Assembly: GCA_029532415.1 (NCBI GenBank)
Contig: JAQOTA010000053.1
Coordinates: 6,634,001 to 6,698,000 of the forward strand
Direction: 5' to 3'
Source of the DNA: Marasmius tenuissimus
Lineage: Eukaryota > Basidiomycota > Agaricomycetes > Agaricales > Marasmiaceae
Length of the DNA stretch: 64,000 bases
How positions within the stretch are numbered: position 1 is the stretch's first letter; each line of letters begins with the position of its first letter. A program made the translations under genes and the position numbers. The notes under the pieces are model-generated. The model saw only the letters and a program-made list of their open reading frames with translations. It searched no databases and was not told the origin of the DNA. This document shows, one piece after another, positions 11,126 to 23,800 of the stretch.

Positions 11126-14100
11126 TAAACTGATAGCCGCGGACATATTGACTATTTTAGCTGTCTGGGATCAAAGGACCCCGGAAACCCAACGACTAGG
11201 AACTTCCAAACTTTGAGCTATATCCGGATATCCAGTCCCAGCTACTGAGAATGTTTTTCCTATTGCTCATGTTCGTATCAGACTATCAACAATACAGCAA
11301 AAGTTTATATCTTACATGAAAGCATAGAACTTGTGAGGTCCCAGGGTTTTTGAGAACAAGAGTGTAATACTTTTCGCGTCTACACAAAAGCCGGCACTTC
11401 CGGCAATCAGCAGCACAAAACATGTGGACCATGGTGCATGTGACTGACGCGTCTTGTTTGTTGACCACAACCACGACCGTGTCAGTCTCGCCTCTCATAC
11501 CCTGTATCGGGTTCTTGCTATCTTCTCTTTCTCATAACTGGACCTTTCAATGCCAGAGGGAAAGGAAGGTATATGAAGTGGTCTTGCCACACGTTATTGC
11601 ATTGAAAAAGCAGGACTTACGGATGTCCCGGTAGTGGCATTAAAGGTTGACTACACAGACAAAGAGCAGTCCAAAGCGAGCCGTTCTGAATATCCCAATG
11701 CAAAAGCGGGACTCGTTGAAACATTGGATGCAAAATCAGGGCTAATGCGCGGAACACAGAGTGTTCAGACACCTCTCTATCCGACACAACTTGGCGACCG
11801 ACCACTGTCTTCACTACGACTCGCAGGACCTCAGTCAGTAACATGGACATATCGGGCCATTTTAATTGATTTTGGCTCGCTGTTTCTGCAGGTAAGTGTT
11901 CCCTAACTTTTACCAATTGATTTGCATTGAATATTCTCTTGATTTCGCCAGGTTGCATACCTCACGCACTGCTCGCCACAATTATATACCCGCGCACAAT
12001 GGGAAGAGTCCATATGTAAGGTTGACAAAACTGTACGTTGTTTCTACTCTGTTACTCATGTCTCATTCGTTGAACGGATATTATGCAGGCCCGGAAGTTC
12101 AAGGTTGGGCTTGCAATAGTTTTCAAGACCCATGTCCTCGCTTTTTTGACCCTTGATCTGGTATTTCAAGTGAGTTCAGTTCGTGATATGTGTGCTATCC
12201 AATATTCACCCTCGACTTATGTTAGCCCATTTGGTCTGAAACAAGGAATGAGTTGATTAGGGATCTCCCACCCGATCCCTATGAGAAATGGTTTGAATTT
12301 CTCGAGGCGGTGGTTCAATGGATCAGAAAAAAGTACTTTCCGGGGGGGAAGCAGAAGGAAACCACCATGTCAGTAGCGATGATTGTGACGGAACTTCGGA
12401 CTTGTGGTGTTATCACCGGTATAGGTGTTTATTCGTCAAGTGAGATTGTGAAAGATGCGGGTACGTTCTCTTTATTGTTTCTTGTCCCTTGCTCATGGAA
12501 ATTACTCACTTGCTCACTCTGCTTGTTGTGATCATAGGAGTACCGCCCCATGTCCCGGCCTCCGAGGTTTTCACTAATCCCTCTCGCCTCGCTCGAATTC
12601 TTTGTTCGCTCTGGACCTATTTCCACAGTGTGATCGGAAGAACAGAGATATGGTACGTACTCGACCACATAGACTTGAGAGTGGCATAACCAATTATTAA
12701 ACGACGTTGTCCTTGATTCATAGGGCATTGGTTAAGTCTACAATCAAAGGTACACTCGTTGCCCCAAACTGGGCTCAACGTCTTCGCTATGCCGAACACC
12801 TGCATATCTACGGAAAAAAGCGGGCTACACTCACAACGCGAGAAGGGCGACTTGTGGATGAGTACATCGTAAGTTCCTTCCGAAGCTTGCTGATTTTACA
12901 TCACTTGCTCATGTCCTTTGCCCATAGGCGGCACTGAATGAGTTAGGATCCCGTTCGGACATGTGGTCACGCTCCGATGAAGATGTGGAGTTGTACGACC
13001 CGTTCGAACCTAACAGCATTCGTCCTGCCCTTGAAATGGTAGACTATAATCTTGGGCACCTCATCTTTGGCACCGAGAAGTGGGTTGAGTTGGGCGGTAC
13101 GGTTCCACCGCCAGGAAAATTTGATCCAGTCACGCAGTTCTTCACAGAGATTGGTGAGCTTTCTCAATTTCGACTGAACTGTCTAATGAAACTTTTGGAT
13201 TATAGACATTCTCAACAATGCGGAGACGTACCTTCGGAGCGATGCATATAGTACACTCTATATCAATACTACTGGACAGTCCAACCGCAGTCATCGAGAA
13301 CCATTCCTCTACCGGTCTTCCTCAGCGAAACAGATATGGTCGATTGTTCCCAACTTTCCATGGAATTGCCGGAACTCAATCCCTACAGCCGGGGACCCAA
13401 GACCGTAAGTACTTCTACACGGTTGATTGCTTGTATTCATACCTTTGACCTTTCAAGTGCGAATGGCGGGCAGGAACTTGCACCACTCAACTTGTTGGTT
13501 GGTAAAGACAAGGAGGCACTCACCTTCTCATCTATTGTCAATCAGAAGACTTCGGATGTAGCAATTGGTCCGCTCAAATACTGTGGAAATGCACTTTCCC
13601 TTGTTTATGGTCGAAAGAAGATGTACGTACACCTACACTCAGTCTCATCTGCACACCTCACAATGTTTGGTCAGTGTTTTCCCCTGCTTTGATGACCCCA
13701 CCCTCGATGATAGTATAATTGAGAGGCATGTTCGTGGACAAGCCCGTATTAAGGCTCGCGTGGTTCCTGGTGTTGCTATGTCAAAGAAGCACATAGCGAA
13801 GACTCAGAAATTGGTTCGTGCACGCCTGAATAACCCTCATCACATCGCACATCACGATACTGGATTGGCCTCTACTTCCTCCCCTCTGAAACCTGTCGAG
13901 CGCCGTCCTAGTGCAGATAAGAAACTGGCATTGGACTCAAGGGATGATGGTATAGAGGAAATTACAGGTAGAAAGCGTCGCAGAGTACACTAGTAACCTT
14001 TGTAATCTGCAATGATATTCAACTATCAGTCCTATCAGGATCAGGATTGTTACGTGCGGCAGAATGGCGGGAATATTCAAACTCCTGGCCAGCTTTGAAG

Positions 14101-14580
14101 CGGCCTTTAGCCACAGTATAGGAATCCATACCCCTAAGTAAATATGTGAGTACATGAAAAAAAGAATATCTATTGGACTATTACCTTCTGAAGTGAAAGG
14201 AGAAATCGGGACGTGGTGGTGGGGTAAAAAGGAGAGTAAGAGTAATTTTTACCCCTTCACTTTCCCACGGGGTAAATTTTACCCCAACATCCGGGCGCTC
14301 GGCAGTTGAATCACATGGTCTAAATCCTTTATACCTACCAGATAGGGACATGTATGGATCATAGCAGGGAAACAGAATGCATGAAGGGTAGCTAAACTTG
14401 TGAATAGTATCACAGAGTAGCATGCTAATCTAATAAATCAATATGTCCTATACAATTATAATCCTACAAGAAAATGCTGCTCGGATATCCCTATGAGGGG
14501 TATCCGGGGTCCCTGATGGATCCTTGATGGTCCCTGATGGAAGCCTGATACGCGAAAAGCGCGACCGTCCGGCCTTCCAC
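11099..14580 (+). mobile_element. 3.48 kb TIR transposon with one intron-rich gene
   Basis: The element is bounded by perfect 27 bp inverted repeats and by the 8 bp direct repeat AAATGACT on both sides, so it inserted as a unit. The right subterminal region has short repeats of TCCCTGATGG (about 14508-14550). The left has a related GGGATCAAAGGACCCCGGA patch near 11167, as expected for transposase-binding sites. An 8 bp duplication is typical of hAT and also of Kyakuja-Dileera-Zisupton elements, but the single protein inside shows no hAT or KDZ signature I can see. It may be a divergent autonomous element, or a non-autonomous one that has picked up a host gene. Confidence 0.8.
11550..13993 (+). 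CDS. Unknown 613-residue protein inside the TIR transposon
   Basis: Eleven exons join in phase without a stop: 11550-11568, 11635-11891, 11952-12032, 12089-12169, 12226-12460, 12538-12652, 12724-12868, 12928-13153, 13206-13404, 13458-13622 and 13675-13993 (TAG). All introns are GT-AG and 48-82 bp. The chain has a mixed alpha-type middle (KFKVGLAIVFKTHVLAFLTL near residue 120, YEKWFEFLEAVVQWIRKKYF near 165). The last 100 residues are basic and polar and end RKRRRVH, which looks like a nuclear localisation signal. I recognise no family and no clear DDE triad, zinc finger or hAT dimerisation block. The length fits a transposase, yet ten introns are many for one. The open frame and clean splice sites suggest recent activity or host selection. 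The start rests on the phase of the 19 nt first exon and could lie further upstream. Confidence 0.65.
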
Positions 14581-14588
14581 AAATGACT
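14554..14588. repeat. Right terminal inverted repeat and target-site duplication
   Basis: Positions 14554-14580 are the exact reverse complement of the left repeat. AAATGACT at 14581-14588 repeats the left flank. Confidence 0.9.
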
Positions 14589-17422
14589 GTCTAGGGAAGA
14601 TTCTCCGAATCTAGGTACTTAATTCGCACATTCGGCGGCTGGGCTCGGGCTTGTACCTTGGATAGAACTTGCCCCTCGCACGGAGAGGATCCTTCGCGAC
14701 ACATATCGAAGTTCCACCCACTCCAACCCCGTCCAAATACACAAACAGGTTTGGGCTGACCAACTGGGTCTCCGTAGATGGAGTAATTGGATAGCGGGTC
14801 GGGCACAGATCGATAAAGCATAGGAATCCGGTGAGTGTAATGATCTCAAATATTCCGAATACTGAAACTCGTTCAAGCCATTTCGGTCGGTCCTATTCTG
14901 CGTAGTAATCTAGGACCCAATCAGGCTCACCGGGGGTTGGTTTCTGTTCAGTCTCACGTTGAGCATACTGCAAGCATTTTGTGATGATTGAGAGAAAGGC
15001 TTTACGAACTCTACCGATTCATATCGTAATCCCAGATCGTCATATCCTTTCATTCTATCTTGATTCTCTTTTCACCTCCGCCTCTGTAATCTTCATTTTT
15101 GGGCACTGAGTTCCAAGATTTTATCCCGACGGTGCATGTGATGGTAGACTGTGCGTTCTTCACCAGGTCCTTCTATCGCTACAACTACAAGAATAACTTT
15201 GTCGAGAGACTCTCGGGATAGTATTATACCTTACAGTTCATATTCTTTCCCCTGCCCTCTTGTCCTTCCAAGTTAGATTTGATGGTTCACTCCCCTGCCC
15301 CCCGAATGACACTCGCTGCTCAAATACGGAGGAAGGCCAATGGCTTCCGTATGTATTGTATTTTGGGATAGAGATTTGACAGTTAGTGTGACGATGTATT
15401 GTAAATTCTTGCCTTTGGTGCCATCATCCCGGCAGCTATGAGCTAGAAGCTGCAATCCTGCAAACTGTGGGAGTCGAATCGCCGAGAAGATATGGAATAG
15501 TCTATCCACGAAGTAAAGCTGCTCAATGTGGCTTGAAGCCAACCGTCTAAACGAGTATGCCATGCGTCATTCGGACGTGTAGCCTGCTTTATAGTCTTGG
15601 CACGTTGCTAGGCATGCCCCCGTCTCTCGAGTCCAATCTTTCGATCTCGGTATCATTATCTGGCTTTGGCGGTTAAAGTGGCAATGAGTGGCTGGTGTTT
15701 ACTTCTTTCCATTGCTGTTCTTCCGGAGGGTACGAGAACGAGCTTCGGATATAATGGTGATACTGAATAGCATTTCTCAACCGCAACAGGACCTACGGGC
15801 AGCAGATGATTCATAGAGTGAAAGAACAGAACGATCAAGCGGAACTATCAAGATCTACGAGTACACGACGAAACATAATCAGGCGGATTTTTGGCAGCCT
15901 CGAGCATCGCCAATCTGTGTTTTACTGCAAGCAACTTTGCCCGTATAGCTGAGAGTAGCCTGAGACCTCCGCTTGATTGATCGGGGTGTCTTCAACTGGG
16001 ATTTGTGGTAAGCCAGGTCTCCATGATGGATAGATCGGGTTGCGGTTGCGGTTGTGGTGCAGCCCTTGGTCACAATTTTCGACAGAAAGTTTCTCCTCCT
16101 AGCGAAGCACCGGAATGTGAGCTTGCTCTTAATTCTGGACCACGTTCGCCGCTGGTAAGGTGTGAATGAGCTCGTGGTACTCAGCCCCAATCACTGCGGA
16201 GGTTTTAGACATCAATAAAGACCTGTTAGGCCTAGCTGCAGGAAGCGAGGGAGATAATGGATGCGGCAACATCAGGATCCAGATCTTTATCAGCGTCAGT
16301 GATTGAAAGCTCAAATGGGAAGCCCGAGCATACCCCTTCTCTGTTACTATACCAAACTGTGTTGTGTGCCCCATCCCATCTGTCAAAATTACCACCGCTT
16401 CGCCAGAAGAGAACGTTTGAGTTGCAACGGGTTTTAAATCCGTCCTCAGATATATTTACTTAAAATCAACGATTTTCGCTCCATCACGCGACCAGGCTAC
16501 GATGAAAGTTTGTGAGACAGTGATGATGCGGGAGGCGGGAATTCCCCAGCATCAATGTCAATGAATTCTGGTCTAGCCTTCCGAAACAAGGGGCATGGAT
16601 AAAGAAAGAGTGATAATGGATGGTTGAGTCTAAGGACAAAACGAATCTGTGAGTATATATCATCCGCACGGAGATGAGATACTGAGAGTCGAGACTGACA
16701 TGGCTCTGCGTCTCATTGTGAATGGCATATAAACCTTGCGTGAGCTTGGGGAAAAGAGATGAAGATTGTTGCTCGCAATGAAGATCCATATACCCATCCC
16801 ATCCCCACAGCCTGTATCCAATGAGATGATTGATGTTGTCACTATTTCAAAAACTCACCAAGACATCCCGATGGACAATGCGTAGTACACGAGGCTTTCC
16901 TTAAAAGGCTGATTATTCTATGCTCCCGTCTCATCTATACTCAATATGACTCCCTTCCTCTCTAGTGCACATGTGGGCTCCTCAGAGACAGATCCATAAA
17001 TTGGAAAATTCTTACTATATGAAGTTACTCGAATGCCAGACCAACAATGTTGCATTTGTCAGGTGGTCAAGATGAAAGATCCCGGATACAATGTACTATA
17101 TCTAGTACAAAACTCTCACATCTTCTTTGGTGAGAAATTGTTGCCAGGACGGAAAAAGCCTAGTTTGTGGGATCTGGGCCACTCCTCTCTGATACTAGCC
17201 CCCTATCCATTGTCCAATATTTTCCCTTTATGTTCATCTCATACTTGTTCCATCTTGACTACTATGTGTTTCCGCCTATTTCAATTATTGGTAATTCTAT
17301 TGGTATATATAGTCTCATGTATCTATTTGATACTTAGTTGCATCAACACAAGTCATATCCTACATTCCACACTCCTCACTTCCCTTGTCCCCAGTTCAAT
17401 CTCACCCATTGTGGAAGACTCA
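14589..17422. other. Gene-poor stretch of 2.8 kb
   Basis: No gene is supported. A minus-strand frame at 14591-14821 has protein-like composition and stops right at the transposon flank, so it may be a relic of whatever the element landed in. Minus-strand frames near 15273-15563 and 15879-16395 and a plus-strand hydrophobic frame at 17033-17458 have no start context, intron partners or recognisable motifs. Confidence 0.4.
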
Positions 17423-17540
17423 GGTTGGATTGCTGTCCACGGTGAAGGCCTAGGTTGAATTGCCGTCCAAGGTGAAGGCCTAGGTTGGATTGCCGTCCAA
17501 GGTGGAAGGCTCACGATGGATCGCCGTCCACGGTCCGGCC
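17423..17540. repeat. 30 bp tandem repeat spanning a stop codon
   Basis: Four near-copies of a 30 bp unit (GGTTGGATTGCCGTCCAAGG... on the plus strand) start at about 17423, 17453, 17483 and 17514. The last two lie inside the C-terminal codons of the minus-strand gene, and its TAG (17480-17482) sits at a unit boundary. The two units beyond the stop repeat the same ten-codon pattern, each ending in another stop. Confidence 0.75.
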
Positions 17541-19860
17541 CGATCCTGACATGGTTCCCGTTCCTGAAACTCGGAGACCGTTATATTCTGGTTTCTCCTA
17601 GGACGTCGTATTAACGAGCGGGACTCTGATTGATGCTCCCATTTTTCAGGACCCTCGCCTGAGATCCAACCTCCTGTTGATGGATCACGTTCGAAGTCTC
17701 CATCCCTGTAGCCGTACTGTCTTTGTAACAGCCTCAACAACGGATTGCGTAGTGCGGGGTCCATTCGGATCGAATCATCAGGAAGGCAGCTACCAACCCC
17801 GTTACGAGCAAGACTCTCCTCGAAAAGAGCCTCCTCGTCGCTACAACCACAATTGAGATATCCGGCAGGAGCATTCCTAGGGGGGAATGCACGACGTTCA
17901 CGACGTATATTGTGATAAGCACAAAGTGCATCACCAGCACGATTAGGAGTGCCAAATTGGCGCTTTTGCGCTGCAGTTTGCACCCGCCACGATGTTCCGA
18001 AGGACGCACTTGATAATGCGTCACTTGAAGACTCTGATGGAGTCAGGGTGGAACTGCTCGCCAGTTGTGCCTCGAGATGTCGGATCCTCTCCTTATTATG
18101 TCGCTGTGTCCCCTCCAGATGATGTATTTTGTACTGTAGCGAACGGACGTCGTAGCTAGTCAAGCTACCACCGGGAGGTAAGTCCTTGACACTCAACGGA
18201 AAAATCGGGACATTTGAATTTGGCTCCTTGTTAAAGTTACTCCATTCCGAAGAAGGCATGATCGCACTGGAGCTGATTGCTTCGAGAGATTCCTCGAGGG
18301 GTGGATGCAATGCCACTGGTGCCGTATCGTCCGACTGCATATTCTGAATAACAGTGGCATGTCCTAAGAGCTTCTGTTAGCATTATCACCGTAGGGTGTT
18401 ACACACGGAATGCATACCATTATCAACAATGACGGACATATTCTTCCTTAATCTTGTGAGCAAGGTAGAATTACTCGGCATAATGTCGTCCTGCGGGCTT
18501 GTCAATCAACTCGGGCAGAGGCTGACGACTTCTCTGCGTACCAACTCATGATCAAGTAACGAGATCCAGTCATCGTCATGGATGACCACGATGTTGACGT
18601 CCTTCTTCTGCATAACTAGTGAGATAACAGTATACTTCAATGGCTCATTGTATGACGGAAAACTCACAGTAAGAAGGATGTGTTCATTGATTGAGACCAA
18701 CGGATGGTAGATCTGATAGATTTTATTAGAATATAAAATCACGACAAATCGAGAACAAACCTTAGATTCTGGAATAAAATCATCCTCCTCGATGCTGGTA
18801 CTACTTTCGTCACTCGACATTGGGGAGTCAGATTCCATGTCGGTGTCAGAGGGGCCCCCTAGTGACCGACCGCCAGAAGACCAATTGACGGACGTTGAGA
18901 ACTGGGTAAATGGGGCTCCACCTGGCTTTCTATCCAAGACGTCACTCAGAGAGGAATTGTACGTGCTTGCAACTTTGATTTTTGATCCTAAAAGGGCGAG
19001 CACACCTTGTCGAATCGATATTCGGAAACCGCGCACAAAGATCGACTGGTTGTGATGTGTTTCATTGAAAGAGCATCGAGAAGTAAACATAGCTTCGTGG
19101 CCCATTGTTTTTGATAGCCTCAAGCGAGTCTCTGCACCGAGGCCACCGGTTGTGAAGGCCAGTGAGCATGATTTGGTTGTAGATCGACGGTGGACGACGG
19201 CGTTCTCATAACTATTGGTTTTGTCAAAGCCGGTTATGAGATAAAGCTCGCCATTTTCTGCCTCCCGGCCGAGTGTTTGGTTCGCGAACTGGTACCAAGA
19301 TTCCCCATGTTTGTATGCATAGTTACGGAAGAGGGCCTTGTTCAAAGCGTTTATGCGGTCTGCCCCATTCAGTCCAGGCATCACGACCGCACCGTTCTCT
19401 CGGCTGAACTGAATGCCTATACCACCTCCCACTCCAGCAGGGAACCCACTACATACAATGTCAAACAATGAGTATTAAATCAGCTTGAAAAGTGGGCAAT
19501 CACTCACAGAGCTGAAGCATTTGTCTCCACACTCAGGTCCAACTGGGTGGAATCCTTGCTAGCAATTGGTTGTTGGGGACGAAAGAATATATTCCTTTTT
19601 GCACATCTTCCATCCCATATGAGCGGCTCAAACCCAGTAGGTGTACCGTTGTATTGGTTGATCGGATCATCCACAGGAAGGCAGGCATTAAAGAGGAAGT
19701 CGAACTGGCCGTCAGAGCCTATTAGACCAATGTCACCAATCCGTGTCCCTGTTGATATATATTCGGGAGGCAAATCATCATTTGGTTCTGGATCCCACAG
19801 GGCGCAACCATGACCACGAGAATAGAGGGCACGAGCGTAAACCTGACTGTCCTGTGACAT
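17480..19860 (-). CDS. Conserved mushroom protein of unknown function, 702 aa
   Basis: Six exons join in phase: 19508-19860, 18761-19448, 18668-18712, 18542-18607, 18418-18490 and 17480-18363. The N-terminal 345 residues form a conserved block opening MSQDSQVYARALYSRGHGCA with GDIGLIGSDGQFDFLFN. This type of N-terminus recurs in many Agaricomycete proteins. A Ser/acidic linker follows (about 320-347), then a short segment with HDDDWISLL (near 375), a predicted coiled coil (about 480-510), and a C-terminal block with RAGDALCAYHNIRRERRAFP, NCGC (about 580) and DPALRNPLLRLL. I know the two blocks as often joined but without assigned function. No signal peptide or membrane helix is seen, so it is probably intracellular. 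The last codons lie in a 30 bp tandem repeat. Confidence 0.75.
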
Positions 19861-20536
19861 TGCGTGGAGGTAGAATGATCAGGCGAAGGTCGAGGAGGTA
19901 ATCAAAGGTGTTTCATTTCAGCTTATAATTGATGTCTCTGAGTATCACTAGAATTGGTAATCCACAGCTTTAACTAATAGCTAAATCAAAGGAACGTGTT
20001 CCACGTGTTGAGAAAGCTGTCGAGCTGCCGTAAAAACCAGTACGCGTGTTGGCAATGGGTTGATGATGATTGTATAGCACTTTTTATACCATACAAACTT
20101 CGCTCCCACTCAGCCTTACTGTCACTGCTTTTCCAACAAGCAGATATTTGACATCAGCGTTGGTCGCTCAACTCCAGAGTTCATAGCCACGCCAACAAAT
20201 CCAGTGACAGCGTTGCCTTCGCGATTGATATCATGACTCAACCGTGGGGTATGGTTCACTAGATCAGCTTGTCAGTTTACCGGAGATCATTGAGATTTAA
20301 AGTTGTCATAAGCCTGAGGATCATCATGTGGGTCGCTCAAATTTGGAACCTGCTACTAGAACAAGCTGGTCCGCTGGCATGCGACAACGTTAGGTACCGA
20401 GAGACTAAAGGTAGAAGGAGCAAGGGAGGGATCTCAAGACCTCAAGAATCGTACCTTGTAGTATTTACACTAATTTCAATGCGCGCCCTCGGAGCTCAAA
20501 CGAGTTTTATCCCCTGAGTCAAGCCCACATCTCATC
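19861..20536. other. Upstream region of the 702-residue gene
   Basis: Likely promoter region of the minus-strand gene. No further coding evidence and no recognisable control site. Confidence 0.35.
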
Positions 20537-20835
20537 AGTGGGGGTCAAATCTCGCGATTCATCCGTCGATTCAAGGTCTGATTCACGGTCGATTCGGGAT
20601 GGTGAATCAAGGGTGAATCGCGAATGGACTTTGACCCCCCACCCCCCTTGTGCCAAGAACTTGATTTGCAATACATGAATCAGCTTTTTTCAATCTGTTT
20701 TGATCCTGTGTTGTGTGAATCGATGTCATGAATCGTCGATTCAGCTGGGTGAATCGACTCTGGAGCCGTTTCACCGATTCACCTCATGAATCGAATCCTG
20801 AATCGTAAGCTGAATCGCAAGGTTTGACCCCCACT
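20537..20835. mobile_element. MITE-like element rich in GATTCA repeats
   Basis: It begins AGTGGGGGTCAAATCTCGCG and ends with an imperfect reverse complement (...GCAAGGTTTGACCCCCACT). The interior holds many GATTCA/TGAATC words in both orientations and a C-run. It has no coding capacity. No certain target-site duplication was found. Confidence 0.6.
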
Positions 20836-23800
20836 AATGTCAACAGGGATCAGCTGCCATTCTTGAAGAACCTCCTTCTTTCAACGACGCGCTCTCGAAA
20901 TGCGAAATACAAGAGAATATTGTCAGAACTGCCGGCCACCGAGCCTTGACCCACAGTATACATTCAGTCTCACTCTTCGTAAACTAGATTGTGGGGATAT
21001 CTCAATGAGAGAGAATTTTTTATATTCCAACTACTGATTGTTCTATTCGCTAATCATCGAGCCGCCTGGAGATCTATGCTCGAATATGATTATACGACCA
21101 TCGTTTCTGGCTTCAGCTTATGAGATATCTGGTTCAACGAGTGTATTCACGTTGTGGTCCGTTTGTGCTGCTATATTAATTAGCAGCCTTGATCTGAACA
21201 AGTAGATTATAGTTCTCGGGGGCTGAACGTACACACGCTGGCTGACTTGGAGGATGTTCACCTCCTCGGGCTTCATTATTGTGCTTTGCATCCACAGTCC
21301 CCATTTAGCTTTAATCGGCGTGCCGGCGTAAGCTACTCAGGTAGGATGTTTTCATGATCAAGCACCTATCGTGCACCCCCATCATCTCTACTCTCATTTC
21401 TGTTCACTGATTCTCATCTTCTGTGAGGAGCGGATACATGATCAGCGGTGCATGACACCTGGGTGTTTCGAATAGTCAACCATGACCTGGAAAGATCCGA
21501 GAAGAGCCAAATTAGGGAGATAGCCGCGAACGACAACCACACATTATATCCAATGTCAATCACCGTGAGGTCCTATCCTTCTGAGTCACACTGACACAAT
21601 TTCTGCAAGGGCGCTGCCGCTGTTGGGGTTACTACCCTGCGGCGAACCTTCGGAATACCTGAGCGTTTGGGGCAGATAGGAGACGAGCTTGTGGATCGTC
21701 TTTTGTCACCCACCACGATCTACTTCACTTTCCTTCCCTCGGGTTTATCTCTGCCTTGCGCATCAACCTTTGACACCTGCTTGCATCAATATGTTACAGC
21801 CGTTGAGGTAACGATTAGGGACTCCTACTACCGAATTTTTATGGGAGCACTAGCTCCCAAATCACGGTTCGTAGTGAATACCATATGAACATATAACCGA
21901 TGGTGAGTCTATTGATGGATCCACCCAAAAGTAAAGTCACACACATATCGCCGTTACAACGCCACCATGTTGTAGGAATTTGACTTCATATTGTTCTCGC
22001 TCTTCTCGAACACTGAGAGGTTGAACGACTTGTCCCGATATCCCTGTACGACATGTCCTTTGCATTCTTCACCGGCGTAGACAAGAAGAGCCATGTACGA
22101 GTTGGCGTCCCATTCAAAGGACGGGATTTCGTTCTAGGTAGAGAGACCGAGAGTGATCCATTCCTCACGCTTGCTACGGAGGAAGACGTGTGATGAACAA
22201 GGTTTTGTAGTTTGGCTCGGAGAACATGAGCATGTTCCATTGGAGGTTTGTCTCGGCGAGGGCGACGAGGGCGGAGGATGTGATTATAAGGGCTTCTATT
22301 ATCTTTACATGTTCTAGGCGGTGAAAAGGAATAAATCGGACAGAGGAAGCGAGAAAAGCTTCAAAAGAAACGATTAGTAAGGTGTACTATTTCCGTGGAG
22401 ACAACGGAGTTCGTGCTGTCGCATGAGAAGAGGGTCCCTGGGAGCTTGAAAGTTCGCGTTCAACCGTGGTGCTAAGCATCTGACCTAAGACGCTACGGGT
22501 GTTAGTCAGAAAATGTCGGTTTTGAAGCGAACACGCACCCCTTCTCTCAGTTCTTTTCATCTTCTACTTACATCTAGTCAGCAATAGACCTTGAGCTTCT
22601 GCAAGCACGCAATATCCGGAATAGTCTCCCCTAGCAGCATACCAGCACCGAGAATGGAAGCCCATGCGACGTTGGTCCTTTAATCATGGAATCAGCAATT
22701 GTCATAAGCTGCAAGCCAAAGGGTCAGCCGTTACGAAGCATTGATATTGGCGGAAGAACGATCAATGTCCACTTGGGCCGAAAATTTGTTGTCGTCAAAG
22801 AGAACAACGAGTGTAGAGGCATAGCCCCGGAGAATTGGGATGCCTTGGTTTCCGATGGGAAATAAGGCAGCTCTTCAGGGAACGCCTTCCGGAAGGACAC
22901 CTGCAAGCGCTCGTGTTTTGAAGTTTGTCAATCGAGCATAACAAAGGTGAGGAAGGACGGCGATCTCGAGCACTGACGCAGCGAGTATCAAAGAATACTA
23001 GTCTTGAAGAACAAGGAGTAGTTGCAGCGAGCTCACAACAGCCAAGCGGTTCCAAAGTGCTGGGTGAGATATGATGGACGTTGTGGATCAATCAATCGAG
23101 ATTCGGGCGCTTCTAGTGATGCCGATAAAGTCCGATGTGGGTGGTTTCGGAGATATCGGAAAGGTTGATATACGGTGTGTTTCATCTCTACCTTCATGGT
23201 CAGATTCTCCTCTCGCACGACAGCACAGTACTCCGAGGTCCAGCTCACGAAGATTTATGACTAGCTGTCACCTATCTTCACTCGCCTGCGCTGTGATCCC
23301 CTCGCATTGGGCCTTGGGATTGCATTTCAAGACGCCCGATGTCGGGATTTGGGAAGGTTTCTAAATCTCTGCCAGTCTTTAAGGCCTTATCGATATCGAT
23401 AGTTCTTTCTTCACAGCCCAACACAAAATACAATATCAACGACAGCTGGTAGACATAAAGAAGAATCAGGAAGAGTACCAGCCATAACATTGCTCCTACC
23501 AGCACAGTGCGTCTCCGGTTACCCCCCTGCATCCACTCCATCTCACAATCCGTACTATTATCTTTTCTCCACCGCCCAGTATTGAGCACGTATGCCAAAC
23601 ATCCCCGAACCCGTCTCTATCGCCGTCCAAGCTCCCCAGAACTGCGTCCAAATATGCGGCAAACTCGATAGGATGCTCACACGGAGGATACAATCAAGTC
23701 TGGGCTCGTCTGCCTTCTCGCTGAGATTTCTGCTAGGATGGAGCGATGCTTATCGGCTCCCATTTTCTTTGTGATCGTAAGCCTTCAAGGTTTTCTTGCT

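Noticed and set aside
11099..14580. Firm assignment of the TIR element to hAT
   Set aside because: The 8 bp duplication fits, but the protein shows no hAT motif and the ends do not start with the usual CAG-type bases.
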